Shown here in pieces: positions 54,633 to 62,982 of a stretch of 64,000 bases of DNA. The position numbers were made by a program, and so were the translations under genes. Positions within the stretch are counted from its first letter, which is position 1; the number at the start of each line of letters is the position of its first letter. This stretch comes from Papillibacter cinnamivorans DSM 12816 (GTDB lineage Bacteria > Bacillota > Clostridia > Oscillospirales > Oscillospiraceae). The notes below the pieces were generated by a model, which saw only the letters and a list, made by a program, of their open reading frames with translations, was not told where the DNA came from and made no database searches. The stretch is taken from NCBI RefSeq assembly GCF_900176335.1, contig NZ_FWXW01000003.1, positions 1 through 64,000 of the forward strand. Reading direction: 5' to 3'.

Positions 54633-55250
54633 TTGGAAACCTTGGTCATCGGGATCGCCGGCGGAACCGGCTCGGGAAAAACCACGCTGACGAGAAGCCT
54701 GAAAGAGCGCTTCGGAGACGATATCAGCGTCATCAATTACGACAGCTATTATAAGAGCTACGACACCCTCTCCTTTGAGGAGAGGCGGAAGCTCAATTTT
54801 GACCAGCCCGACGCATTCGACACCCCTCTCATGGCGGAACACCTGCGGTCTCTGATCGGCGGCAGGCCGGTGGCCTGTCCCGTCTACTCCTTTACCGAGT
54901 ATATCCGCACCAAGGACACCGTCACCATCCAGCCGGCGAAGGTTCTCCTGGCGGAAGGGCTTCTGATTCTGCAGAACCCGGAGCTGCGGAAAATGATGGA
55001 CATCAAGATTTTCGTGGACGCCGACGCGGATGTGCGGCTTTTGCGGAGGATCCTCCGGGACGTCAAAAAACGGGGCCGCACGCTGGACTCGGTCGCCGCC
55101 CAGTACCTGGCCACGGTGAAGCCAATGCACGACGAATACGTGGAGCCCAGCCGGCGATACGCCGACATCGTTGTGCCCGGAGGCGGGAGGAATCCCGTCG
55201 CCCTCGGCCTGATCATCGGGCGCATCCAGGAGCACCTGAAATCCAGCTGA
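54633..55250 (+). CDS. udk: Uridine kinase
   Basis: This 205-residue P-loop kinase phosphorylates uridine and cytidine in nucleoside salvage. The Walker A motif is GIAGGTGSGKTT at residues 7-18. NYDSYYK, NFDQPDAFDT, the Asp-containing YSFTEYIRTKDTV loop and RLLRRILRDVKKRGRT (lid) all match the family. The TTG at 54633 is taken as the start because AGGGGGG lies 8 bases away; an in-frame GTG at 54624 overlaps that site. The pyk gene follows after about 100 bases with a weak inverted repeat. Confidence 0.92.
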   Translation: METLVIGIAGGTGSGKTTLTRSLKERFGDDISVINYDSYYKSYDTLSFEERRKLNFDQPDAFDTPLMAEHLRSLIGGRPVACPVYSFTEYIRTKDTVTIQPAKVLLAEGLLILQNPELRKMMDIKIFVDADADVRLLRRILRDVKKRGRTLDSVAAQYLATVKPMHDEYVEPSRRYADIVVPGGGRNPVALGLIIGRIQEHLKSS

Positions 55251-55355
55251 AGGACTTGATTTGCACGCGTCCCCAGCAATTTATCCAAGGCGAGAATTCA
55301 AGGGCCGGCTGCGAAGCTGCAGACCGCGGCCCTTCCACTTATCAGGAGGTCAACT

Positions 55356-56771
55356 GTGCGAAAGACTAAAATTATCTGCACCCTGGGCCCCGCGGTTCCG
55401 GACGAGGAATCTCTCCGGGCCCTCATCCTGGCGGGGATGGACGCCGCCCGGTTCAATTTCTCCCACGGCACTCACGAATCCCATCTTCAACAGCTGAACC
55501 TTCTGAAAAAGGTCCGGAGGGAGCTGAGCCGCCCGGTCGCCACCATTCTGGACACGAAGGGGCCCGAGATCCGGATCCGGTCCTTTGCCGGGGGCAGCAT
55601 CCAGCTGGCGCCGGGGGACCCGTTTATCCTCACCTCCCGGGATGTGCCCGGGAGCGCGGAGAGGGTCTCCGTCACCTATCCTTCCCTTCCCCGGGAGGTA
55701 TCTTCCGGAAACCGGATCCTTCTGGACGACGGCCTGATCGAGCTTGCGGTAACGGAGATCCGGGGTGAGGACATCCTCTGCACCGTTATCAACGGAGGAG
55801 AACTCTCCAACAACAAGAGCATCAACATCCCCGACGTGCACATCGATCTGCCGTCCCTCACGGACCGGGACGCGGAGGACCTCCGGTTCGCCGCGGAAAA
55901 CGGTTTCGACTTCATCGCCGCCTCCTTCATCCGGAAGGCCTCGGACGTGGAGGATATCCGCCGGGTCCTGCGGCAGTGCGGGGGAGAGGGCATTCTGATC
56001 ATAGCCAAGATCGAGAACCGGGAAGGCGTCGACAATATGGACGATATTATCGCGACGTCCGACGCTGTCATGGTGGCCCGGGGAGATCTGGGCGTGGAGA
56101 TCCCCATCTACGAAGTGCCCATTCTGCAAAAACGGATTATCTCAAAAAGCATCCAGCGGGGAAAACCCGTAATCACCGCCACACAGATGCTGGACTCCAT
56201 GATCCGCAATCCCCGACCGACCCGGGCGGAGGTAAGCGACATCGCCAACGCGGTGTTCGACGGCACCAGCAGCGTGATGCTCTCCGGAGAGACCGCCTCG
56301 GGGAAGTACCCCCTGCGCGCCCTTTCGACTATGGTCCGAACTCTGGAGGCGGCAGAGGCGGAGATCGACTACTGGGCTCGTTTTCTGGCAGGCGGCTTTT
56401 CCGCCAGGGCTTCCGTCACCAACGCCATCAGTCACGCCTGCTGCACCACGGCCCACGATCTGGGCGCCGACGCCATTATCACGGTGACCACGTCGGGCCA
56501 TACGGCCCGGATGATCTCCCGTTTCAAGCCTCAATGCGCCATCTCCGCCATCACCACCACCGACAGGGTGTGCCGCCAGCTATCCATCTCCTGGGGCGTG
56601 TTTCCCATTTTGACGGCACCCGTTACTTCCACGGACGAACTGTTCGATTGCGGCATCCGGGAATCCGTCCTGGCCGGAATCGTTTCCGCGGGAGACACAG
56701 TGGTGATCACGGCAGGGGTCCCCATGGGCGTCAGCGGCACCACCAATCTGATCAAGGCGCAGGTCGTCTGA
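55356..56771 (+). CDS. pyk: Pyruvate kinase
   Basis: Pyk converts phosphoenolpyruvate and ADP to pyruvate and ATP in glycolysis. The 471-residue product has the canonical order TKIICTLGPA, FNFSHGTHE, LDTKGPEIR and the active-site stretch IIAKIENREGVDNMDDII. ARGDLGVEIP and ITATQMLDSMI follow, then the C-terminal effector domain. It lacks the additional PEP-utilising tail found in Bacillus. The GTG start follows AGGAGG 6 bases away. A hairpin terminator lies 32 bases past the stop. Confidence 0.97.
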   Translation: MRKTKIICTLGPAVPDEESLRALILAGMDAARFNFSHGTHESHLQQLNLLKKVRRELSRPVATILDTKGPEIRIRSFAGGSIQLAPGDPFILTSRDVPGSAERVSVTYPSLPREVSSGNRILLDDGLIELAVTEIRGEDILCTVINGGELSNNKSINIPDVHIDLPSLTDRDAEDLRFAAENGFDFIAASFIRKASDVEDIRRVLRQCGGEGILIIAKIENREGVDNMDDIIATSDAVMVARGDLGVEIPIYEVPILQKRIISKSIQRGKPVITATQMLDSMIRNPRPTRAEVSDIANAVFDGTSSVMLSGETASGKYPLRALSTMVRTLEAAEAEIDYWARFLAGGFSARASVTNAISHACCTTAHDLGADAIITVTTSGHTARMISRFKPQCAISAITTTDRVCRQLSISWGVFPILTAPVTSTDELFDCGIRESVLAGIVSAGDTVVITAGVPMGVSGTTNLIKAQVV

Positions 56772-56803
56772 ACACTCTTTCCGAAAAGCTCTGAAAAGCA
56801 CAA

Positions 56804-56833
56804 CCCCCCATCTGTCCTCGAGCAGATGGGGGG
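56804..56833 (+). terminator. Terminator of pyk
   Basis: An 11-bp stem (ccccccatctg / cagatgggggg) with an 8-base loop lies just past the pyk stop. The T-tract is weak (CTACCGTTC). Confidence 0.6.
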
Positions 56834-57185
56834 CTACCGTTCAACCGGGATCAGCACTATTTTGTTTCTCCTTTCCGTGTCCGCGCATTTCAGGGTTTAT
56901 TTGGGGCATTTGCTTGAGTCGGTCGCCAGTTTCCGTTTGTCTTCCAGCGGTTGGTCCGCCGAACCTGAGATTTCCGACCGGGCTTTTGCCGAACCCCCGT
57001 CCCCGCATGTGCAGGGCAGTTTTCCGCCGGTTCAGCCGGCACGAAATGGGTTCCTCCGTTCTTCCTGCATTGGAATCACCCCTTCCTTGTCTATATTGTA
57101 CTATTCGATCTTGTTATTGTCAACTGTTTTTTATGCATTTTATTTATTATTCTTTTTTGGAAAGCAATGTAAAGCCCTTTGCTTA
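56834..57185. other. Intergenic region without a recognisable gene
   Basis: This stretch of about 350 bases is C/T-rich on the plus strand at first, then A/T-rich. No frame has a plausible ribosome-binding site, and no strong inverted repeat was seen. The next promoter begins at 57186. Confidence 0.5.
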
Positions 57186-57214
57186 TTGACTTTTTCAAGC
57201 GCAGTCTATAATAT
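57186..57214 (+). promoter_or_regulatory. Promoter of the conserved unknown gene
   Basis: The -35 TTGACT (57186-57191) is followed by TATAAT at 57207 (15 bp) or TAATAT at 57209 (17 bp). Either fits a sigma-A promoter about 85 bases before the start codon. Confidence 0.55.
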
Positions 57215-57295
57215 GTAATATGAACCATTGTTTCTACATTTTTTCCAAATCCCCACCGCATTTCCCCGGATTTCGACTGGTATAGGAGGGTACAT

Positions 57296-57943
57296 ATGGG
57301 GCATCTCGACAAGCTTTTTCCCGCGGCCGGTTCTGCGGAAAACGCATGGCAGGATTTGATCTGCAGGCTGGACGGCGTTTTTTCCGCCCACGTTATTTTT
57401 TCGGCCGACGGGCAGGCGGATGAAATCCACGTGCTTGCCAGCAACGCGAAAAACCCCAAGGCCCTGACCCGTGACATCCAGTCGGCTATCATTTCGGCTT
57501 TCGGAATTGAAATAGACTACCGGATTATTTCCATCGCGCAGATCGATTCCCAAATGGCTTCCGCTATGAATATCCGACTGAAATATACGGGGATCGAGAT
57601 GAAAGCCAGAGGAGGAAGAATCACCGTTTCGGTCATTCTAGAGCGGGGGGACCAGGCTTACGTCGGGGAGGCGACCTGTTCTTCCCAAAGCTTTTCACGC
57701 CACAGGGCCATCGCCGCCGCAACCATCCAGGCGATCGGCCAGTTTGTCCCCAAAAACCACCTGATCGAACTGATCGACACCAGTCTTGTCACCTTTTCCG
57801 GCCAGTCCGTTGCCCTTGTATCTCTGAGCTGCGACAACAGCGCGAAGCTTCTGGGAAGCGCATTTATCGGAGACAGCCCGGACAACGCCTTCGTCTTCGC
57901 CGTGCTCAACGCCCTCAACCGGAGAATCGGCGGCGCCATGTAG
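57296..57943 (+). CDS. Conserved hypothetical protein, 215 aa
   Basis: The product has no signal peptide or membrane segment. It has two similar-looking alpha/beta halves. The first half carries EIHVLASNAKNPKALTRDIQ and ISAFGIEIDYRIISIAQI, a pattern that I recall from uncharacterised actinobacterial and clostridial proteins (recollection, not a search). The second half contains GEATCSSQSFSRHRAIAAAT and DSPDNAFVFAVLNALNRRI. GGAGGG lies 8 bases from the ATG. It precedes the 25-aa ORF element and an HD-GYP protein, so a role in signalling is possible but unproven. Confidence 0.85.
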   Translation: MGHLDKLFPAAGSAENAWQDLICRLDGVFSAHVIFSADGQADEIHVLASNAKNPKALTRDIQSAIISAFGIEIDYRIISIAQIDSQMASAMNIRLKYTGIEMKARGGRITVSVILERGDQAYVGEATCSSQSFSRHRAIAAATIQAIGQFVPKNHLIELIDTSLVTFSGQSVALVSLSCDNSAKLLGSAFIGDSPDNAFVFAVLNALNRRIGGAM

Positions 57944-58017
57944 CGCAAGGATGTACATCCTCCGCGCAGCCCACACGAATTTTCTCGTTTTCAATCTCCC
58001 CGCACCTTTACTTTGCT

Positions 58018-58228
58018 AAAAACAGATTCGGAACATATCACCAGAAAGCGGAGCGGATATAGCCTGCCTAACGAGCGGTTGGCAGAGTCTCAACTGAGGA
58101 GGCTATATCACATGAAAAAGACTTTGATCGCCCTTGCCAGCCTGTGCGCAATGCTGCTGTCCAGCGGTGCTTATTTCTGCGTAAGGTAACAGTATAAAAA
58201 GTCGACCTTCTGTTCCGAATCTGTTTTT
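58018..58228 (+). repeat. 212-bp element bounded by perfect 18-bp inverted repeats
   Basis: The left arm (58018-58035) and the right arm (58211-58228) are exact reverse complements (aaaaacagattcggaaca). The right arm ends in five T followed by AATTAA, so the pair can close an RNA and act as terminator. Inside are a 5-bp-plus-3 hairpin (58064-58085) and a 9-bp stem gatatagcc/ggctatatc (58056-58064 with 58101-58109) that takes in the end of the ribosome-binding site of a 25-aa ORF. It may be a structured mRNA or a small mobile repeat. Confidence 0.75.
58112..58189 (+). CDS. Small hydrophobic peptide, 25 aa
   Basis: The peptide is MKKTLIALASLCAMLLSSGA-YFCVR: a basic start, a 15-residue hydrophobic core and a short tail with Cys, Val and Arg. 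It resembles a signal-peptide-like or membrane-active peptide. A strong GAGGAGG lies 9 bases before the ATG and is partly held in a 9-bp hairpin, and the whole gene lies between perfect inverted repeats. No family was recognised. It could be a type I toxin-like peptide, a signal or a leader peptide. Expression evidence would be needed to call it a gene firmly. Confidence 0.55.
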   Translation: MKKTLIALASLCAMLLSSGAYFCVR

Positions 58229-58269
58229 AATTAACCAATTATTTTGCATTTTTGCCGGAGGAACCCTCA

Positions 58270-59559
58270 ATGTTGAAAAGGCAAACTGCATACCGTTCTT
58301 TGATTATCGTGGTCGGTTTTCTGATCATCGGCTACTGCGCCGCTTATGTGATGAAGCAGGTGCAGGGATCCGGTTTTACAGTTCAGGACGCGGTAAACTG
58401 GGCAATCGTCCTGCTGCTGTTTGCCCTGTCCCGCTCTCTTCCCGTTTACATCTCGGAAGACAAGTCCATTGATGTGTCTTTTGTTCCCGTTGTTGCAAGC
58501 ATGATGGTGTTTGGTCTGCATACCACTATCGTGCTCTTTTCCTTTTCTATCCTGTTTTTCTTCCTTATGGACGAGGATACAAAAAAACTGCGCTATGCTT
58601 TGAAGGCCTCTCCAGGCAACGAAATCTTCAATCTGTGCAATATCATCCTCTCGGATTTCGTAGGAGGGCAGATGCTGCTTCTCCTGGGAGGTACGGGGAG
58701 CGACTTCCGCTTTCCCTACTCGATTCTTCCGGCAATTCTATTTGCGCTGATTTCCATCTGTCTCAACCTGATCTTTTTCATTTTCGATTTCGTGTCCGCG
58801 GGGAAAGAAAAATTCGCCCCCATGTTCTATCAGAACATCCTGGGGATTTTGCCCAACGTGTTTTCCACCATTCCCTTCGGGATCCTGCTGGCCATCCTGC
58901 TGAACATGCAAAACGGCGCGTATTTCGTACTGCTGTTCATGTTTCCTCTGCTTCTGGCCCGGTATTCCTTCAAGCTGTATCTGGACAGCAAGTCCATGTA
59001 CATGCGCACCATTTCCTCCCTGTCCATGGCGATCGATGCCAAGGACCGGTATACCCAGGGCCATTCCCAGCGCGTGGCGGCCTATTCCCAGCAGCTGGCG
59101 ACCGCCATGGGCCTGCACAGGGATATGGTTGAAAATGTGAAGGTCGCGGCCATTTTGCACGACATCGGAAAAATCGGGGTCAGAAACGACGTGCTGAACA
59201 AGCCAGCAAGGCTCACGGAAGAGGAGTTTGAGGAAATCAAAATGCACCCCGTCATCGGGCGGAAGATCATCGACGATATCCGGCTGTCCCCCGTGATCAA
59301 CGAAGCGGTCCTTTACCATCACTGCCATTACAACGGCGGCGGTTACCCTCCCAACGGACCGAAATTTGAAAACTTCCCGGTAGCCGCCGCTATTCTCGGC
59401 GTCGCCGACGCATTCGACGCGATGACCACCGACAGGCCTTACCGGAAAGGTATGACGAAAGAAGCGGCCACGGAAGAGATCCATCGTTTTTCCGGAACTC
59501 AGTTCGACCCGAAGGTCGTCACCGCCTTCGACTCCATCGTGGACAAGATCGAGCTCTAA
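58270..59559 (+). CDS. Membrane-bound HD-GYP domain protein
   Basis: This 429-residue protein has an N-terminal membrane domain of about seven hydrophobic segments (about 10-240). An HD-GYP domain follows, with the YTQGHSQRVA His, LHDIGKIGV, MHPVIG and HHCHYNGGGYPPNG. The metal-binding residues of HD-GYP enzymes are present, but the usual HHE is HHC here. Such proteins often hydrolyse cyclic di-GMP; the membrane part would sense a signal. The ATG at 58270 has GGAGGA upstream. DUF5317 follows on the same strand, 104 bases after the stop. Confidence 0.9.
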   Translation: MLKRQTAYRSLIIVVGFLIIGYCAAYVMKQVQGSGFTVQDAVNWAIVLLLFALSRSLPVYISEDKSIDVSFVPVVASMMVFGLHTTIVLFSFSILFFFLMDEDTKKLRYALKASPGNEIFNLCNIILSDFVGGQMLLLLGGTGSDFRFPYSILPAILFALISICLNLIFFIFDFVSAGKEKFAPMFYQNILGILPNVFSTIPFGILLAILLNMQNGAYFVLLFMFPLLLARYSFKLYLDSKSMYMRTISSLSMAIDAKDRYTQGHSQRVAAYSQQLATAMGLHRDMVENVKVAAILHDIGKIGVRNDVLNKPARLTEEEFEEIKMHPVIGRKIIDDIRLSPVINEAVLYHHCHYNGGGYPPNGPKFENFPVAAAILGVADAFDAMTTDRPYRKGMTKEAATEEIHRFSGTQFDPKVVTAFDSIVDKIEL

Positions 59560-59663
59560 CACCGGCTCCCCCCGACCCCGCCGCCCTGAAAATCCGGCGG
59601 CCGGTCAGGAGGTTTGCAATATACCGGGTTTTTCCGATACGGATGAGGAAAGGAGGCGCCGCC

Positions 59664-60248
59664 TTGATTCTTCTCATGTTTGCAGCGATAGGGATTTCGC
59701 TGGGCTTATACAGGGGCGGCAGTTTCCGGAATATTGCCGACGGAACGGTGCGGTTTCTTCCTCTGCCGATTTTCGCCCTTCTTCTGGAGGTATGGCTGCC
59801 CTTTCTCCTGACCACGCTGAATCTCAGCGGATTTTGGGTCAAACCCCTCCCGCTGGTTGCGGAGTACGGAATGCTGCTGTTTTTCTCCGCGGCCAATATC
59901 CGTTCTTTCTGGAGCGGCTGGTTCGGAGTCGGCACGCTTTTTAATTTTGCGGTCATGGCGTTAAACGGATGGGCCATGCCCGTTTCCCAGGGGATTGTGA
60001 GCGGGGCGGCGGGTTCCGGAATCGTCCAGCGGCTGGCGGCCGGGGAGATTTCCGGATATGTTCTGGCGGACGCCGGGACCAGGCTTCTCTTCCTGGGAGA
60101 CGTGATCGGAATCCACTTGGGCGCCAATCTGCTGGGGTTTGCCAGCATCGGGGATTATCTTTTGGGAATCGGCGTTGCAGGACTCGCCTTTCGTCTCGTC
60201 TGTCCTCGGTATTCGGGAAAACGGCTGGAGCGCGGTCCGGCATTCTGA
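59664..60248 (+). CDS. DUF5317 family membrane protein
   Basis: This roughly 194-residue protein has five to six hydrophobic segments, the conserved NGWAMPVSQG and a later LGDVIGIHLGANLLGFASIGD. It fits DUF5317, a family of Clostridia membrane proteins with no known function, often found near HD-GYP proteins (recalled, not searched). The TTG at 59664 was chosen because AGGAGG lies 7 bases before it; the ATG at 59643 precedes that site and is unlikely. A strong terminator follows at 60264. Confidence 0.8.
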   Translation: MILLMFAAIGISLGLYRGGSFRNIADGTVRFLPLPIFALLLEVWLPFLLTTLNLSGFWVKPLPLVAEYGMLLFFSAANIRSFWSGWFGVGTLFNFAVMALNGWAMPVSQGIVSGAAGSGIVQRLAAGEISGYVLADAGTRLLFLGDVIGIHLGANLLGFASIGDYLLGIGVAGLAFRLVCPRYSGKRLERGPAF

Positions 60249-60263
60249 ATATTAAGTAAAATT

Positions 60264-60306
60264 AAAGATTCCGGTGCGGCGTCTGCCGTACCGGAATCTT
60301 TTTCTA
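60264..60306. terminator. Bidirectional terminator
   Basis: A 12-bp stem (aaagattccggt / accggaatcttt) with a GC-rich inner hairpin has T-runs on both strands. It ends the DUF5317 transcript and that of the convergent sigma-54 activator gene. Confidence 0.85.
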
Positions 60307-60347
60307 AAAGCTTCAATCTGCTCTGTCCTATGGGGCGGCGCGTCGCG

Positions 60348-61889
60348 TCAATGCCATTTCAGTCCGTACTCCTTGGCCTTCCGGGCTATGGTGGCCTGGG
60401 AGGAGCAGAGGGCCTCCGCCGCTTTATAAGTAGTCCCATAGGTCTCCAGGGCGTTTTTCAGCACCGCTTTTTCAAAGTCGTTCATGATTTCCCGCAGGGA
60501 CATGCCGTCCGTCGGCACCGTGCGCCGATCCTCCCCCAGCAAAATCCGTTCAATCTGGGTGGTGGTGATAAAGGATTCGTCGCCGATGATAATAAGCCTC
60601 TCCAGCAGATTTTCCATCTCCCGGATGTTACCCGGCCAGTTGTACTCCGTCATTAGGGACAGGGCACCCTGAGTCAGCTTTTTATTCTTGCCGTGCTCGT
60701 TGTTGAACTGGCTCAGAAAATGCTGCGCCAGAAGAGGGATATCCTCCTTGTGCTCCCGGAGAGGCGGGATGCGGATGGGGATGATGTTCAGACGGTAATA
60801 CAGATCCTTACGGAAGGATCCGGCCTGGACCATGGCCTCCAGATTCTGATTGGTGGCCGCAATGAGCCGCACATCCACGGGGATTCCCGCCGTGCCGCCC
60901 ACGCGCATGATCTCCCGTTCCTGCAGTACCCGCAGGAGTTTCGGCTGCAGGGCCTTTGGGAGTTCCCCGATCTCGTCCAGGAGCAAGGTGCCCGTATTGG
61001 CAAGCTCGAAAAGGCCGATCTTCCCGTGCTTGCTGGCGCCGGTAAAGGCGCCTTTTTCATATCCGAAAAGCTCGGATTCCATGAGGTTCTCCGGAATGGA
61101 GGCGCAGTTGACCTTGATGAAGGGGCGGCTGTTCCGCTTGCTCTGGTTGTAAATCTCCTTGGTCACCACCTCCTTGCCCACGCCGGATTCCCCGGTGATG
61201 AGCACGGTGGCGCTGGTGGAGGCGACGTAACTGACCATCTCCCGCAGGTCGCCTATCACCTTGCTGTTCCCCACGATGCTGGAGGAGGCATACTGCGTGC
61301 GATAGAGCTTCAGTTCGTCCGAAATGAGCTTATTCTGCTGAATGGCATCTTCCAGCCGGTCGCGTGTGTCGGAAAATTCCGTGATATCGGTACAGCTGGT
61401 GAGCACATAGGTGATCTTTCCCTCCCGGTAGATGGGCACGCTGGTGACGATCAGCTTGTTGTTGCTTGTGGAATAGGTGAACATGGAGACGGGCCTGCCC
61501 TGCTCCAGCGTAGCGATGGCCACGGAATCGTAGGTCTTCTGATCAAAGTGGGTGACGCTCCGGCTGCCGTCGGATTCCTCAATGGAGAAAAAGAACCCGT
61601 AGGACGATTTTCGCAGCACCTCGTTGATGTGGTGCCCCAGCACCTCGGTCTTCTTATCGTGCATGAACACTTCCCAGGCGGGGTTTACATATCGGATAAG
61701 CCCGCTGCGGTCGATAATATGTATGGGAACATCCAGAACATCCAGAAAAACGGAAAACGGAAGACGGATTTCCCCGTTTTCCTCCGCAGCCAGCTCCGCT
61801 CCGGCCCATTCCGAAGCGCAGGTTGCCCCGGCCAGCTTCTCAGCGGCATTCACCATCTCCGACGTGGGTATCGTGACAACCTGTTTCAC
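60348..61889 (-). CDS. PAS-domain sigma-54-dependent transcriptional activator
   Basis: This 513-residue enhancer-binding protein has an N-terminal sensory part with a PAS domain (about 65-165; HIIDRSGLIRYVNPAWEVF). The AAA+ sigma-54-interaction domain (about 205-440) has Walker A GESGVGKE, ELFGYEKGAFTGA, Walker B TLLLDEIGEL and the WPGNIREMENLLER R-finger region. A C-terminal Fis-type helix-turn-helix (ALETYGTTYKAAEALCSSQATI) ends it. The start is GTG 61889, preceded by GAGAGGAGG. It diverges from an operon with a sigma-54 promoter, which it very likely controls. The signal is unknown. Confidence 0.92.
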   Translation of the reverse strand: MKQVVTIPTSEMVNAAEKLAGATCASEWAGAELAAEENGEIRLPFSVFLDVLDVPIHIIDRSGLIRYVNPAWEVFMHDKKTEVLGHHINEVLRKSSYGFFFSIEESDGSRSVTHFDQKTYDSVAIATLEQGRPVSMFTYSTSNNKLIVTSVPIYREGKITYVLTSCTDITEFSDTRDRLEDAIQQNKLISDELKLYRTQYASSSIVGNSKVIGDLREMVSYVASTSATVLITGESGVGKEVVTKEIYNQSKRNSRPFIKVNCASIPENLMESELFGYEKGAFTGASKHGKIGLFELANTGTLLLDEIGELPKALQPKLLRVLQEREIMRVGGTAGIPVDVRLIAATNQNLEAMVQAGSFRKDLYYRLNIIPIRIPPLREHKEDIPLLAQHFLSQFNNEHGKNKKLTQGALSLMTEYNWPGNIREMENLLERLIIIGDESFITTTQIERILLGEDRRTVPTDGMSLREIMNDFEKAVLKNALETYGTTYKAAEALCSSQATIARKAKEYGLKWH

Positions 61890-62223
61890 GCGGCAGCCTC
61901 CTCTCATCCCGTTATCTTGGCTCATGCCCGCCAGACTGACCGTTATTCGGTTCGTCCGGCTGATATTTTTTATCATATCATCCGGCCATCGGTTTGTCTA
62001 TCACAATAATTTAGTATTGGATTATTAATTCTTTTTTAAGTTTTCGGCGGGTCAACAGTAGATATTCAGGGGCTTTTCCCAATAAAAACAACGGTATAAC
62101 TCATTTCCGAGTTGTATAGCTGCTTCTGTTTTCTTGCTCGAGGCGCCGCCCCATCATTCTTCTATGCCCTCTATTCACTGCGGCGCAACAGTTTTATGTT
62201 TTCTTTCCGCCTGCTTGACAATA
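61890..62223. other. Regulatory region between the activator and the hydrolase operon
   Basis: About 330 bases hold no gene. It contains an inverted repeat (62095-62118) that is the best candidate enhancer site, plus AT-rich sequence. The -24/-12 promoter begins at 62224. Confidence 0.6.
62095..62118 (+). promoter_or_regulatory. Candidate upstream activator site
   Basis: The inverted repeat TATAACTC-atttcc-GAGTTGTATA lies about 110 bases upstream of the -24/-12 promoter, a normal enhancer distance for a Fis-type activator. The arms match at 7 of 8 positions. Confidence 0.5.
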
Positions 62224-62240
62224 TTGGCATCTCATTTGCT
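62224..62240 (+). promoter_or_regulatory. Sigma-54 (-24/-12) promoter
   Basis: TTGGCATCTCATTTGCT matches the sigma-54 consensus TTGGCACGNNNNTTGCW: GG and GC are separated by exactly 10 bases. It lies about 75 bases before the flavin reductase gene. Confidence 0.85.
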
Positions 62241-62314
62241 CAACTATTCAAGTGATCTTAAAAGTTCCCCCAGGACAAACGGGTCCGGCGGGAGCTTATA
62301 CCGGAGGTGGACGA

Positions 62315-62893
62315 ATGCCTCAGATTCTGCTCTTCAACGGAAGTCCCCATCCCAGCGGAAACACCGCCCAGGCTCTGGGCGTGGTTGGGGAGGAACTAAA
62401 ATCCCACGGAATTGCCACCGAGTTCATCCAGCTGGGCGGCCAGCCGATCCGGGGCTGTCTGGGGTGCCGCAAATGCTGGGAAAGACTGGACGGACACTGC
62501 GTCATCGCTTCGGATCCCATCAACGCGTACCTGGATAAGATGATCGCTTCCGACGGATTCGTCATCGGTTCCCCCGTCTATACGGCCAACGTCACATCGG
62601 AGGTCAAGGCGTTTATCGACCGGACCAATTTCGTCGCCAAGGCCAACGGCTTCCTGTTCAAGGGCAAAATCGGAGCGCCGGTAGTGGTGGGCACCAAGGC
62701 CGGGATGATGCCCGCCTATTCCGCGATCCAGTACATGTTCGGAATTTCCCAGATGGTATCGGTGGGTTCCATCCACTGGAATCTCGCCGTAGGGAAATTC
62801 CCCGGAGACATCTGGAAGGACGCGGAGGGAATCGAGAGTTTCCGGGTCCTGGGAAGAAACATCGCCGAGCTGCTGCTTATGAAAAAAGCGTGA
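62315..62893 (+). CDS. NADPH-dependent FMN reductase-like flavoprotein
   Basis: This 192-residue flavodoxin-fold protein has the FMN phosphate-binding loop GSPHPSGNT near residue 10 and the later GSPVYTANVT active-site loop. The CLGCRKCW segment recalls iron-sulfur flavoproteins, but the full Cys pattern for a 4Fe-4S cluster is not complete (CxxCxxC only). It may transfer electrons from NAD(P)H to flavin or a metal centre. GGAGGTGG lies 6 bases before the ATG. It is the first gene of the sigma-54 operon, 89 bases before the hydrolase. Confidence 0.87.
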   Translation: MPQILLFNGSPHPSGNTAQALGVVGEELKSHGIATEFIQLGGQPIRGCLGCRKCWERLDGHCVIASDPINAYLDKMIASDGFVIGSPVYTANVTSEVKAFIDRTNFVAKANGFLFKGKIGAPVVVGTKAGMMPAYSAIQYMFGISQMVSVGSIHWNLAVGKFPGDIWKDAEGIESFRVLGRNIAELLLMKKA

Positions 62894-62982
62894 CCACACC
62901 GCCAAAATGTCAAGTTTTCGGCGGACCCGAAAGTTATATAAAGTCTGCTATTCCAAAAGGGATATAATGAGGAGGTAATACT

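Noticed and set aside
58018-58110. Cyclic di-GMP riboswitch ahead of the HD-GYP gene
   Set aside because: The leader lacks the conserved GEMM core sequences; the structure is better explained by the inverted-repeat element.
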